Below, one piece after another: positions 45,441-58,300 of a stretch of DNA of 64,000 nt (position 1 is the stretch's first letter; every line of letters begins with the position of its first letter). The notes under the pieces are model-generated. The model saw only the letters and a list, made by a program, of their open reading frames with translations, ran no database searches and was not told the origin of the DNA. The stretch is from Branchiostoma lanceolatum (taxonomy: Eukaryota > Chordata > Leptocardii > Amphioxiformes > Branchiostomatidae): NCBI RefSeq assembly GCF_035083965.1, contig NC_089739.1:11086001-11150000 (forward strand), read 5' to 3'. The translations under genes and the position numbers were made by a program.

Positions 45441-45538
45441 TTGAAATAGGTTAGACACCCCGGAAGAAATTTTCCAAGTTGTCGACTCGTAGAATATGTA
45501 CAGATATCGTACTGTTTTGTCTGTGCTCATTTATGGGT

Positions 45539-45626
45539 CCTTCGATAGCTCAGTTGGTAGAGCGGAGGACTGTAGCGGACACTTGTTGTAATCCTTAGGT
45601 CGCTGGTTCGAATCCGGCTCGAAGGA
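45539..45626 (+). tRNA. tRNA-Tyr (GTA), intron-bearing
   Basis: 88 nt; intron CGGACACTTGTTGTA; all arms consensus. Confidence 0.94.
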
Positions 45627-47264
45627 ATTATTTTGTACTAATATTCTAACATTTGCTTAGTAAACGACGAAATGGTAAGACCAAGGAGGTTTTATATTGG
45701 TAAGACTACTACATACCGTTTTAGACAAATACCTGTGTATCTATATCTATAATGGTTACTGTGATTTTAACTGTTCATCTACCGAGAAATTACCACTAGT
45801 TATCAACCATATAGAACCCGGTTGCATGTGATAATGAGACATGTATTACAGTAAGATCATGTAATAACTAATAGTTTCGTATCTCTAGCAAATGCAATTT
45901 TAAACAAGGATAGTGAATACGTTTATGAAGGTAAAGCATACAGGTAAACAATATATAAACTTTTTTTTTATAAAGACAATTCAAACTCTACAACTGGATA
46001 AAATCTGGAGACTTTCTTCCGGACGTTTTGAATGACATTCATTCATCGCTCTTCTTCAGCGTCGCTAGATTAGGATAGTGAATAGACAAACGGTTAAAGA
46101 ACAGTAGAATTTGGAGTCCATAAAGATAATAACTTTATTTTAACTCAATGCCCGCGAGAGAGCTATCTGTTAATTATAAACAAAACTAAGCAAACAATCG
46201 AATACAGCTTGTGTATATATATAACAGAGAAACAAACAAACAAACTAAGAAAAACATTAGATAAATGAAATCATAACTAGCTAGCCTAAACCTCTTTTCC
46301 CACTTCTTTTTTTTGCATGCAGTAGTAAGGCCACAGCAAGTAAATTTTATGGATGACATCCTCCGCAGACTCTAAAATTAATGAGATAGGGCGAAAAAAA
46401 AACAAGATTCCTATATTTTCAAATTTTGAGATCATAAGTCTTGTTAAACAAGAATTGAGGCAACGAAATATGATATCATGACCAACAGGTCTTTTATTCC
46501 TGTATTCAACCAATGAGGTTTCATATTTAATCTAAAACCTCCTTGATTTAATGTAAACATGTCCTTGTAGATGTGTATACATCTCAATAGACTAACTACA
46601 ACAAATGCAGAAAAGAGCTTGTTGCACCATCATCTGAAGCAACTACACTGGGAATTCATATGCGATGAAACACCTTGTGTATACAGCTCAATTAACTAGA
46701 CCCCCCCCCCCCCCATTATTTATATAATGTCCTTGCTAGAACAAATGCTGAAAACAGCTTGTTATTATACCATCATGGGCAGGAACTACACTGAGTATTC
46801 ATATGCAATGAAACACCTTAGACTGTCAACATTAAACTCTTCTTGAAGATGTGTATACAGCTCAATTAACTAGAACAAACGCAGAAAACAGCTTGTCATA
46901 CCATCATGGGCAGGAACTACACTGGGTATTTATGTGCAATGAAACACCTTAGACTGGCAACGTTTACGATATATTTGACAATTTTTGGCATGTTGACCGC
47001 CGTCGGAGGGCAATGAAATTTCTTGTTTTTTATTTCGAAATCAGGCGAAAATTAATGAGCGCGCTGATGTCATCCATAAAAATTACTTGCTGTGGCCTAA
47101 CGCTAAATCAAATCTTGGGTCACAGTACAATCCAGAAAGTTGACAAACTTTTGTCTATTTGTTCGCCAAACATTCGGCTGGGTAAAAGATTAACTAGGAC
47201 ACAAATCAAAGGCCATATATTACGGAATATAGTAGAAATACACATTTGTTTTCAACGCTTATAC
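45627..47264. other. Gene-free DNA with tandem and inverted repeats
   Basis: 46570-46960 holds three imperfect units of about 130-160 bp (ACAGCTCAATTAACTAGA, AGCTTGTTATACCATCATGG, AATGAAACACCTTAGACTG), with a poly(C) run at 46701. Segments at 46325-46420 and 47040-47100 are inverted copies (GATGTCATCCATAAAA, TTACTTGCTGTGGCC). No gene. Confidence 0.6.
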
Positions 47265-47372
47265 ATAAGTTTAGAGAGATTATGGTGCATCCAATTGGAA
47301 AATTTTACCTTAAGGCCTGGGGCCATGCAAGGAGTGTACAGGTGCCCTAGTTTCTGATCTTTCTGCATGAAT

Positions 47373-47460
47373 CCTTCGATAGCTCAGTTGGTAGAGCGGA
47401 GGACTGTAGCGGACACTTGTTGTAATCCTTAGGTCACTGGTTCGAATCCGGTTCGAAGGA
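47373..47460 (+). tRNA. tRNA-Tyr (GTA), intron-bearing
   Basis: 88 nt; intron CGGACACTTGTTGTA. The flanks on both sides match the inverted locus at 29850-29937. Confidence 0.94.
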
Positions 47461-48166
47461 ATTTTTTTTTATTTTTCAAAATTTCTGTTTTTACGCACCT
47501 TTCATGCAAGTATCAAGGTCGTTACATGACACAATTACTCTCGCCAAGAGGTTCCATTCAGAATTTTCTATATCTGCGCCTGGACAACTAGAACTTCGGA
47601 ATGGGAATTTCTGTAACGTTGACTTTCTATGAAGTTTTCCATAAACAAAGAAACCTAGACTTAGGTTCCAAAATACCATTGAACAATCTTCAAAGTTCAA
47701 GCCCACAGAAAAAAGTCGTGTATGCTGGTTTATTCTGTTGCGCACAGCGATTGCAATGGTATTCTTTTATCCATTTTGGCCTTGCGTTGAAATATGTCCG
47801 GGTGTCGTAATATCAAGATCCGCCAGGTGGCGCTGTTAGGAGGCGTTACATCACAATACAAAATGGCGACCAGCATATGAGAGCTCGCGACCTTCCAAGT
47901 TTTGTTGTATTTTCCACCATTCACAGACTTCTGGAGTGCTTCAAGGTATGTTGCGATGAATATAACTTTGACGTAGCAAACAGTGTCTCATATGTGACCA
48001 GTAAATCTAGTTCTATGTAGAGATATATCAGTTTTCCACCTCTCTTGTGTGTGGGGAGGGGGGCGCTAGATAGTTTTGTATTGGGAGATATAATTCTCTA
48101 AATCTTGTTTTGTTTCCCAAGGTTTTCTCTGTTTCCTGATCTGACGTCAACGTAAACTAACGAAGT

Positions 48167-49068
48167 ATGGGGGACTGGAGGCTAGAGGTTTTCAGGTAAG
48201 CAATCTCATTCTGTATATTTACAAATTGTTTCAAATAGCAGAAAATGATACTTAGTATGAGCTCAAAATATGTTACAAAATTTCACATTATGTGTGTTCT
48301 GTGTAGTAGATTCTGATATCATGTATAAACTGTTTTGATGTTGGTCTAGTCTGGTATAACAGCAACTAGGTATAACTACTGGAATACTGAAACTTGAAAC
48401 AACTGCGAATCTGCCCACCACCCGACCGTTGAATAATTTTAGATCATGGGATCAAATCCACTGTGAACAGTCCATTTTCTCCCCAAATTCAATCCCTGCA
48501 AACATAAAGGCATTTTCGTACCAAAGCGAAGCTGCTTTTTTAACAAATGCCAGCTTTTCAACATGTTCATACTGGACAGCTACATCACAATTGTACTCTG
48601 TCAGGGCTCGAAATTCATTTTTCGCAATAGGTGCACAATCAATCAATAGGTGCACCTAACCTAAAAATTTAGATGCACAGACCAGCTCATGAACACAGCG
48701 CACTAATCGCTAGGCTAAAATGTCTGGACCTGTTAGACTGGTCAATTGATGGTGCTTGAACCCCACTGTTACACATTGTCTAATTCAAGTTTTTGCTGTG
48801 GTATTTTTGATACAATATGTGTATATTGTTCTTTTTTTACTGTTCTAGGTTATCCGTTTACGTGTTTTTCCCTGTCGGAATCTTCTGGTACTTCAACCAA
48901 CCCGACTACTTCGAGGAACACGTGACCAAGCGAAGAGAGGACCGTCTCAAGATGTACTCCAACCCTGAGTACCGGAAAGAAGTGGAGGAATTTGCAGAAA
49001 GAATGAAAAGACGTCAAGCTGAGAGACTGAGGAAAGACGAGATGGACTTCATTGTTGATGAAGACTGA
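48167..49068 (+). CDS. PET100: PET100 homologue, cytochrome c oxidase assembly factor (2 exons, 82 aa)
   Basis: Exons 48167-48195 and 48849-49068 join within an Arg codon. The protein starts MGDWRLEVFR, matching the human MGVKLEIFR start, then a membrane helix LSVYVFFPVGIFWYFNQPDY, and a charged tail KEVEEFAERMKRRQAERL like the human EIEEFKERLRKRREEKL. It is longer than the human 73 aa by a short acidic end. PET100 is a mitochondrial inner-membrane chaperone for assembly of complex IV. AATAAA overlaps the region right after the stop (49070-49075). The intron holds a SINE-like or hAT-like piece at about 48605-48780. Confidence 0.93.
48605..48780. mobile_element. Decayed repeat in the PET100 intron (hAT-like end plus SINE body)
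   Basis: CAGGGCTCGAAATTCATTTT resembles hAT-type ends. 48675-48775 resembles the SINE at 39096-39252 (CTAATCGCTAGGCTAAAATG, GTTAGACTGGTCA, CCCACTGTTACAC). Confidence 0.5.
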
Positions 49069-49075
49069 AATAAAT

Positions 49076-50640
49076 TGTGCATTTTTGTACTCAGGAATGT
49101 TGTTTTTCACTGGGACTTTGACAGATGTGAATACTGCCAAGAATCTCATCATCATATACTGTAAATTGTGAAATATTTACTTCAGTTTTCTGTTTTCACA
49201 GCAACCTTCTCTGCAGACTTATTGTGCTGTGCACAGGTGATCTGCTTTAGTACTGTACAGGGAACGAAAAACAAGACAGAGTAGTTTGAAAGTCAGAATC
49301 TTCATTTTGGTGAAACTGTTCGGATAGTAGAATTGTTTGTTCTTGTACTTGTTGGGTGTAGTTATTTAGTTATAGAGAAAAGTAAGTTTACAAGTCACAT
49401 ATGTTGTATTTGTACTGCAGTGAACCAATCCCATAGCCCCGTCCACCCTGATCGAAAAATAGAAATTCCGAAATGAAAACATCAAAATGCAAATATTTGA
49501 CAGACATGCAGCCCCTCTGTCATTTGTCGAGCCAATAATTGCCATGCTATCATTGGTTGAACTGCTAATTACGATGGACAGCCAGGATTGGTTCATTGTT
49601 TGTAATCAAATTAAAGTGCTAGCATGGGTTCCACCTGCTGACCCATCTTAAGTATTTTAAAATAACTGTTACTCTAAGAACAGCTGTAAAAATGAAACTC
49701 TTGCGGCTTGTCGTAGGCAGAAAAAAATAATATTACATCAAAAATCATTGAATTTTGTTTTTGTACAATAAACAATGTCCAGGCATAAATGAAGTTTTCT
49801 TTCATCTCTAATGTATGACATGAATATTGTGAACAAGAGGTAATAGATGAACACATGTATCTTTTAGCAGTACATTAATTTGACAAAAGTAAAGTTGATT
49901 TCATTTTCTTGTGAAAACGTAGACATGAAGACAGCCCATACATTTTGAAACTAAATTCTGTTGTTGTGCTTTTTAAGTTTGTGTACTCTGTTACAGCTAT
50001 GCAGGGTGGCATGCGTCCTTTTGTAACCTTACATGTACTATAACGCCCATATTGTGAAGTGTGGTCTAATCAAATCTTGGTCTAATCAAATCTTTTACTT
50101 TCCGTCTATTCAGACCTAACAGGGAAACACAAAGCTGCCTTTTTAATTGACGCTTTTCAATTACTGCCAAAAAACATCACTAAAGTCTTCTTGTGAATGT
50201 ATGCCACTGTAGGCAGCTAAAAATACCCTAGGACCTTCTTGAAATCCACCAATACCACATGTCAGTTGAAAATGCAACTTCTTATCTACCTGTTAGATCT
50301 TAAACATGGTATGTTAGCATGATTACACCACACATATACATTCGCAACATGGTAAAACACGACAGAATAAACATACACTTATGACTCTTTTATTACACAG
50401 TGTGTGCCTTTTATTAATGCACCTGTCAGTAAGATGCTATAACATCATAGAGGTCATTAGAATTGTGAAAAATTGCACAGTTCACAAATTATGGCATCAC
50501 TTAGTCGTTGTCCTGATTTTTAAATTAATACCATTCCCATTAAGATGCTGAGCAAAGCAACTGAGACATTCAGTTAGACACATGTTGGCACAAAGGTTTT
50601 GATTTTAGCATGTTACCCATTACTTGTCAAGTATCTTGAA
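49076..50640. other. 3' regions of PET100 and PTRHD1, no other gene
   Basis: AT-rich, no coding exon. A minus-strand AATAAA at 50389-50394 could end the PTRHD1 transcript. Confidence 0.6.
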
Positions 50641-50644
50641 GTTG

Positions 50645-51056
50645 AACATAAAGTTACACGAGATGGTTTTAGCATCAGTTTAATCTCTTGAAGTGTTTCT
50701 TGCATCAGTTGAAGACTTTAAAGTTCATGAAGTGTTGCTACTATCATTTAAAAAGTTTAACATTCTTGAAGTGTTTCTTGTAGCATTTCAAGACTTTAAA
50801 GTTCTTGAAAAGTTTCTTCTAATTTCTATCATTTCAAGACTTTAAAGTTCTTGAAATTTTTCTTGTATCATTTCAAGACTTTTCAGTTCTTGAAGTGTTT
50901 CTTCTACTATTTCAAGACACTAAAGTTCTTGAAAAGTTCCTTCTATCATTTCAAGACTTTGCAGTTTCTTGCATCATTTGAAGACTTTTGAAGTTCCAGA
51001 AGACACTGTTTCTGGTATCTTTCAGGAATTTAAAGTTTCTTGAAGTGTTCCTTTCA
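50645..51056. repeat. Imperfect minisatellite abutting the PTRHD1 stop codon
   Basis: About eight to nine units of 40-50 bp built on AGTTCTTGAAGTGTTTCTTG and ATCATTTCAAGACTTT. The last coding codons of PTRHD1 (51057-51090) read as another unit. Confidence 0.8.
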
Positions 51057-52010
51057 TCATTTAAATAGTTTGAAGTTCTTGAAGTGTTTTTGGACCTCAG
51101 ACTTGGGGTAAGGTTTGACAGCCAGACATGTGGCAGTGTTCTCGGGCTGTTCTACCCACAACTTGTGATCCACATTGTTCTGTTGGAGCTGCTCTGCTAA
51201 CATGCACAAACTCTCCTCATCTTTGGCCTGTAAAAACAAACAAAACAAAAACATAGGATCAGTAACAGGCATTGCAACAGGGAGCTTTCAGGTTTCAAAT
51301 ATCCATCTGTATCCACTGGGCTTTCTCTTAAAACAGTAACAAGGGAGCTAAGAACCAATGGGTAAAAAAGGTGCAGTCCAGGGCTATCACTAATCTCCAA
51401 GTAGATGTAAGGGTCAGGCTTATTGTCAGTGTTTTATGCCTGTATTTGCAACATAATTTTAGCATAATTTTGTACTTTTTTCATTTATAGTATTCTAGTT
51501 TTAAAAATTAGAATAATAAATAAGGAGTGTTAATGTTGAAAAAAAAAGGCATAAAACAGGGAGAATGAGCCGGATCTTTATATCTGCTTGGTGATAAGGC
51601 TATCACTGCCCCCCTCCCCCCTAACCTACCTCCAGAACCACCTTGTGCATACTGTCTAAACTAGACAGATATTCCCGTGTGTTGTTGTCGTCCCTGTAGA
51701 CGTGTAGTACGGCGGTACAGGCGTGACAGGCCTTACTGCCCCCCTCCCCCCTAACACTGCCCCCCTCCCCCCTAACACTGCCCCCTCCCACCTAACACTG
51801 CCCCCCTCCCCTCTAACCTACCTCCAGGACCACCTTGTGCATACTGTCTAAACTGGACAGATATTCCCGTGTGTTGTTGTCGTCCCTGTAGACGTGTAGT
51901 ACAGCGGTACAGGCATGACAGGCCTGCGCCATGACGGCTCCAGTCGGCCATTTCAGCGCGCGGAGAAGATCTGCTCTCACTACCACGTACTGCACTAGAG
52001 GGACAGCCAT
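51057..52010 (-). CDS. PTRHD1: PTRHD1, peptidyl-tRNA hydrolase domain protein (2 exons, 119 aa)
   Basis: Minus-strand exons 52010-51822 and 51227-51057 (TGA), joined in phase 0. Pth2-type fold: [11 protein letters not shown] strand, [13 protein letters not shown] helix, [14 protein letters not shown], then [20 protein letters not shown] and a final FKNFKLFK, which corresponds to FRLFK at the end of human PTRHD1. The human protein is 140 aa; the extra residues are N-terminal. Pth2 family members hydrolyse peptidyl-tRNA, but the role of PTRHD1 itself is less clear. Head to head with CENPO. A partial copy of exon 1 sits in the intron. Confidence 0.95.
51626..51737 (-). pseudogene. Partial duplicate of PTRHD1 exon 1 inside its intron
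   Basis: Matches 51815-51926 almost exactly ([15 protein letters not shown] region, ending in GGAGGTAGG donor). The copy begins inside the exon and lacks the start codon. It is separated from the true exon by CCCCCTCCCCCCTAACACTG repeats. Confidence 0.9.
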
Positions 52011-52369
52011 CTTGGAATATACCAATCTATAACAGGGTTTCAGATATTTATTCGATTTCTGTATTCTTTTGTGTAAGATAATTTTGGTATATAGAATATT
52101 CAAAAACTAAAATAATGAATCATATATATTTATTTGGATACTTATCAAAATTGAATTATCACGGAGGATCTTTAATCTTAGCGATAAATGTAATATTTCC
52201 CCCCATATCTACGTGTAGTATTCCAGGAATTTGAAAGGCGCCAAGTCTGAAAACTGAATACTTGGCCAGGCGAGTTTGCCTGACGTTTGTGGAATAATTT
52301 TGATTCAAAAAGAGCGACTCAACGTCAGACAGCTCTTTATCCTGTTGTTGAGAAGGAATTCTGTGAACC
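52011..52369. promoter_or_regulatory. Shared bidirectional promoter region of PTRHD1 and CENPO
   Basis: 359 bp between divergent start codons; must hold both promoters unless a non-coding first exon lies elsewhere. No TATA box is obvious. The same divergent pair shares a short promoter region in human. Confidence 0.75.
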
Positions 52370-55300
52370 ATGAGGCCAGAGAAAGGAGGTAAAGTGTTGC
52401 TTGTTGTGCATAATTTATAAAAATTGCAACGTTTTACTTGTTTAGGATTTTTGGGAGGGGGGCAAGCAACAGCATCATCATATTACGTGCCAAAAGCGGG
52501 AGCAAATCGTGCATACTTGAAAATATTGTTGTTCCTACATTTAATATGTTTGAAAGTCGTTGCTTTTTTTAGTTATTTACTGTTCTCTTCGTCGTATATT
52601 ATGTAGAATAGCAAGTTGTTGAGAAATATATTCAATTATCATAAGATTTTATTTATGAATCTATCGTCAGGTTACTACGTTATAAGTATGATGATATATT
52701 AATCTATTAAATGTCATCAAAGACGCCTGGCTGTTACGTCACGTGCAAGAAAAAAACATGAGAGCCATATTTTCATTTTTTGTTCAAATTTTAATTTTTT
52801 TCATATTTTCATATTCTTTTCATTTTTTTTCATATTTTCAAATTTTCGTATTTTCATTTTTTTCATATTTTCATAATTGCGTCTGAATTTCCATACAGGA
52901 ATGCTGGAGTTCCTCCAACAGCTGGACGCAAAGGCAACAAAGCTCACCAGTTACCATGGCAACGACAGCCCTCAAGGTCACCCAGGGGAAGGTCAAGGTC
53001 AGGGACAGAAAGCCGAAGGACAGAGGACAAGCGACGACGATGCCACCACCGAAATGGAAACGATGATACAAAATCTTCAGGAGAAGAAAAAACAGCTGAA
53101 ACAGAAACTTTGCACTGGACCAAAACAGGTAGGAAAGAGTAGCCTAGGATATTGGAGTTTTCTTTTTACACAGCCAGTCACTTCTTAATCTCCAAGCAGA
53201 TCTATAGGTTGCGAAGACCGTATCAAACTGGCAGAAGAAGTGCGTTTGGCAACCCAATTGCTATACAAGCTCCTTCTTCCAGTTGGATACGGTCTTTGCA
53301 ATCCATTTGGCCTGCTTGGAGGCTAACTTCTTACCTGCAGACATTTCGGTGTCAGTGCCAGACACCTTTCTCGCCGCAAAAGCGCCACCTTAATCGGCTA
53401 CTTATAGCGGTGAGAAGCAGTACTCCAGTTAGAAGCTCTGAAGAAGGTGTCTGATAGACACCGAAATGTCAGCAGGTGAGATTCCTGGTTGTGTAAAAAG
53501 AAAACTCTAATATCCTATGTTCTACCAACCTGATGAAATTATTTTCGGAAGTAAGTGTAGCCTGGTATCCATCCTAGGATCGCTCCTAACCTCTACCAGC
53601 TGCAGGCTCTATGGGTTGCTGGAAAAGTAGTATAAATATTAGGCAAAATAGACAGATATGACATGCTACAGGAGTTCTTAGCTGTCCGAAAATACAGAAA
53701 ACTGCGCTGTACTACCATTGCAGTTGCAGATGCCCCCCTAACACTGTCCCCCTCCCCCTAACCTACCTCCGACTTTGTTGGTAATTATACTAAATTTTTA
53801 GGTAAAGAATTCAATGATGTAAGTAACAAAATGACATGTAAGCATATGCCTTTTTCTGTTTAGCTCAGGGTGCGAAATACTTTTTTGAGCCAGGTTGCCC
53901 ATGTTGCAACCTAGGGCAAATGATAGGTTGCACATCCAAATTTCAGGTTGCTCCAGCAAAATTCACAGATTTCTTCAAATTAAGCTTGTATGTAGCGTAT
54001 AATACTACTAATATTTCAAAATACAAACTAGATAGTATTTTGTTCCCATTGACCTAACAACATCTTTTTTAGCCAAGGGCAGTGTGTTTTTGTCTTTTTC
54101 AGCTCAAATTCCACAATCTATGAAGGGTTTTGGATGGTTGAAAACGAAAAAGTGTTGATTTCTTTATTTCAATTGAAGATTTACCGAATTTTATGAGAGT
54201 GACACTGTGTTTTGTGAGCTTCCAGGGCTCCGATTGAGATCTTTGGCTCAAAATATAAGGTTGCACACTGCGCTACCTGGGTTTGGAATTAACTTGCACC
54301 AACCGAAATCTTGTTGCACTGTGCAACGTGCAACCAGGTATTTCGCACCCTGTAGCTTACAAATAGCTATTTTGGGCAATGCATATTGAAAATATTAATG
54401 GTACTAAGTAATTATTAAAGTAATACCAATTGTATGGCTGTATCCATACATAATAATGACAGTACCTCTTGATATAATGAAATTGCTATTATGAAATCAA
54501 TTATAAGTTGCATTGATTTTGTTTTCCAGGTATTTGGGAGCCTTGAGAATAAAAAGTTGCGGAGGTTCAAAGTGAAGACTGAAGCTGACAGAGCCTGTGT
54601 GAGGAGAGCTACTGACTACATTAAACAGAGGAAAGCAGAGGAGCTAAAGAAGGCTTACAGTTTTGCAGGTATAGTCAAACTTGTCTAAGAAGACCACCCA
54701 GGGGACCGATAGAATCTGGTCGTCTTAGACATGTGGTCTTCTTACAAATAGAGATTGACAAGTCAAGACAGAGGCACCGATTTCAAAGTTTATGTCAAGA
54801 ATGCTAAACAAGATGCACTCAATTGTTTAACAGCTAGCGCATATCCGATATACTGCTTTCCACATTTACCATATTTCTTCCCTATTTTCCTGGGATATTT
54901 TGCTAAAAGTCATGAAAATTTGCATATTTTTGTGGCGAGCTGCGTCACTTTTACCATCGGCATTGTCTGTGAAAACTTGTGAATGGAGTCGATACCGCAT
55001 AACTGTATGGTGAACTTACATATATTTTTGCCTTTGTGATATAATAGTCAGAATACTATCTATAATGCTAAAAAAGAAATTCTCTTAGAAAAACCTTTCA
55101 GCTTTAAAGATAATGAAACTGGAGCCATGTTTCTTTCCTTTGATATCAATATCAGATTGTGTTTCAAATAAAATCAGAAGACATAATTTTAACTGTTCCT
55201 TGTCTGCAGGTATCAGTATGGCCCGTGTGTCTGAGTCCTGTGTTAGTGTGACATGGGGGACATTCTACTCTGGACAGTACAGGGAGACATACCAGGCACA

Positions 55301-58300
55301 CATCAACATTTCTAACAGCTTAAAGGTGAGACATCGTTCAAAATACCTCTGTTGGACAAATTATATGATTTAATGTGTGTGTGTGTGTGCAGCGGTGTAG
55401 ATTTGTGACATCTTTTATATAAGTGTATGTTTTTGGGTGCATATGTGTGTTAATGTACAATATGTTATGTTTTTTGTTTGTATTGCATACCCGGTAAACC
55501 ACCTCAAGGTTTGTACTGAAGAGTACAAGCTGCATATCCGGACAGATTTATATGATCCACTCACATCGGGAAGGACCCCTACTCTTTTCGATTAGTGTGG
55601 TGGGTTCTTTAAGTTTAACGTGCTCGAGGTGTGGCTCTCCTCAAACACGGGACCTCCATTTTATATAACATCCTATCCGAGGGACGTCCCTAACCGAAGT
55701 TAGGTACTCAATTTCACCTGAGTGAAGTGAGGAAAGCTGTATAAAGTGCCTTTCCCAAGGGCACAACGTCAACGGGACAAATCAGGGAACCCCGGATTCG
55801 AACCCGGTACCTCCTGGTTCTGGGGCCAAACACCCTGCCACTGCGCCACCGCGCATGTACATGAATGTGTGTGTGCATGTGTGTGTGTGCTCACATTCCA
55901 CTGTGTATGCATACATGTATCTACAATCATGTGTAAAACTAAAACTGTGTTTATATGTGCTGTACATATGTAGTGGCATGTGTGTGTGTGTTAAGATAAC
56001 ATGTTGTATTACCATTAGAATCTTTCGCAGCTTTTAAAGTAATTATTGCTAAATACTGCTATATAATGCTAAAACTATTTAAGATTAAGTGCCTAAAACT
56101 ACTAGTAGTATTATCAGTAGTTATCTTGACATTTACAAATCATACTAGAATGAATCAGAAATATATATATTACAGATTTGCGCAGCAAAACCTTTGTTAG
56201 ATCCGTTGGCATGTGTGGTGGCTGCCATCTTGAATTGTGACGTCACAGGGTCATCATGTTGGATGTTACCATTTTATCGGGAGGGATGTTTTTTTGGTCG
56301 CTAATGTTGGGCGTGACCATTTTGAAGGAGTGGTGTTTGTTCTTGCTAGTTTCCAAGCAGATGTTTTGAGAAAAAATCATAGCATTCTCTCTTTTTTAAC
56401 AAATCTGCACACAACTATCACACATTCAACTCAAATAAAAAGAAAAATTCAATACCAATTCATATCTGTAAAAAGACCCTGTAATCGCTAAACTAACATA
56501 GCAAACCTAAAGTGTATATGTAGCACAAATACTTAACTCTAGTTTACATGTACATCCACAGATAGACCAGCACACCCTCCCCACCATTTTACCTCTGGAG
56601 GAGCTAAGCTCCGCCCACCTGAACGCTGACCTGAAGCGGTTTCTCTGGGCGGTTGGAGACCACCTGAACGCTTACGTGTCCAGGAGAGAGCAGCTCGAAC
56701 AGGCTAAGGTCAGTTTGTAGTGTGCTGTTGTCAGCACTTATGCTTCTAGCTATAGATTAAGGGTTAGGAGAGTCCCGGTAAGAGTCTCATCCTTAGAATA
56801 TCTGGTTTACCATGGCCATATTCTCTTTCTGTGCTTGCTTAATTTTGCAATGCTGATTTTTCTATGAAGACAGGTCCCCAGTAATATTTCCTTATTTTTG
56901 TCCAATTATCTCAGAATAAAGATACCATGTAATGTGTATGAAATAATCACACATTTTGAGAATGTCCAGTCTAGTGGTTAGCGGCCCTGCCTCTGGACAA
57001 CAAGTCGTGAGTTTGAATCCCAGCTGTGTTGCTAACCTGGCATGCACGCTACTGTAAAGGGTTGCTGGAAAGGACCCTACCCTCTCCTTCCACTGCTTTT
57101 TACTTCCTCAACCGAAGTTAGGTACCCATTTTTACACCTTTGGTGGAATGAGGAAAGTCTCATTGTGCCTTTCTCAAGGGCATAACATCAGTCAGGGGAT
57201 TGGAACCCAGGACTTTAGTATGGCAGGTAATATATGTATAATATATGTAAAACTGTTTTGAAATCCATTTCTAATTTATTATTCATTTTCTGTATCATAG
57301 ATGGCCCATCCAGACCTGTTACAGACAGAAGTAGAGGCCAGCGCAGGGTTTGACTTCCTGAAACTGACTCTGACAGCACAGCGGCAGCAGTTCAACACCA
57401 CACTGGTCTACAAGGGTGGGCTGAACACACGACCTACCACTGTGGAAATACAGGGTAACTCACTACATACATTTGTACATGCTTATTAATATTATTAAGT
57501 TACTAAATCTTTAGTTTGGGTACAAGTTAGCTTTAAAGTTTTAACTAATATTAATAATAAATACATAGCTTTAAACTAGATGGCCATTGAAAATCACAAA
57601 CGTATGGTGTATAGCAGTACTGAAATGTTTGTGGTTGTTTTATTTTTGCTGTGACCTCTCCAATGAAAATTCATGACACCTTGAGTTTGCATTTTCAAAC
57701 TGTATCATACTACTAAAACTGTACTACAGAATTGAATTTAAAGCACCACAAAAACCTCATCTCCCCTTAAGCTTCTACTGCCCTGCAAAAAAATATCCAA
57801 ATTTACAGCTCTGTTTACTTCTCTTGATACCATGTATGAAGCATCTAGATCTACAACTCAATTGTGAAGAAATGACGTGAGGTCTGGAATGGCTTGGCTG
57901 ACGGCTTGGAGTAAGTCAGTAGTATGGTCAGGGTGTGTTTAGGAGTCAAATTTGACTCTTAATCTAAAACTGATCAGACTGTTGGTGGACGGGGACCATG
58001 TTCGGCTATGTGTAACTGGGACTTTACCTACAGATACATGTCCCTGTGTCAAACCTCTGCACGTAAAAGAACCCAACAGACTTATCGAGAAGAGTAGGGG
58101 TGACCTGGTGAGCTTGGCCGTGGTGAGGCCGCTTTGCACTAGCACCACTGGTACTAGCTGCTTGAAAAAGCATCATGCTTCACCTCAATTGAGAATGACT
58201 GTGTTACCTTTTTTTTTGCGTTTCGGCGCCTTCGCGCCGGAACGCAATGTCCTGGCTTTTACCTTCGATGCATGCATAGCGCATGCAGGATGCTTCGATG

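Noticed and set aside
55855-56037. Cys/Val-rich frame
   Set aside because: It translates GT-rich microsatellite DNA in a CENPO intron.
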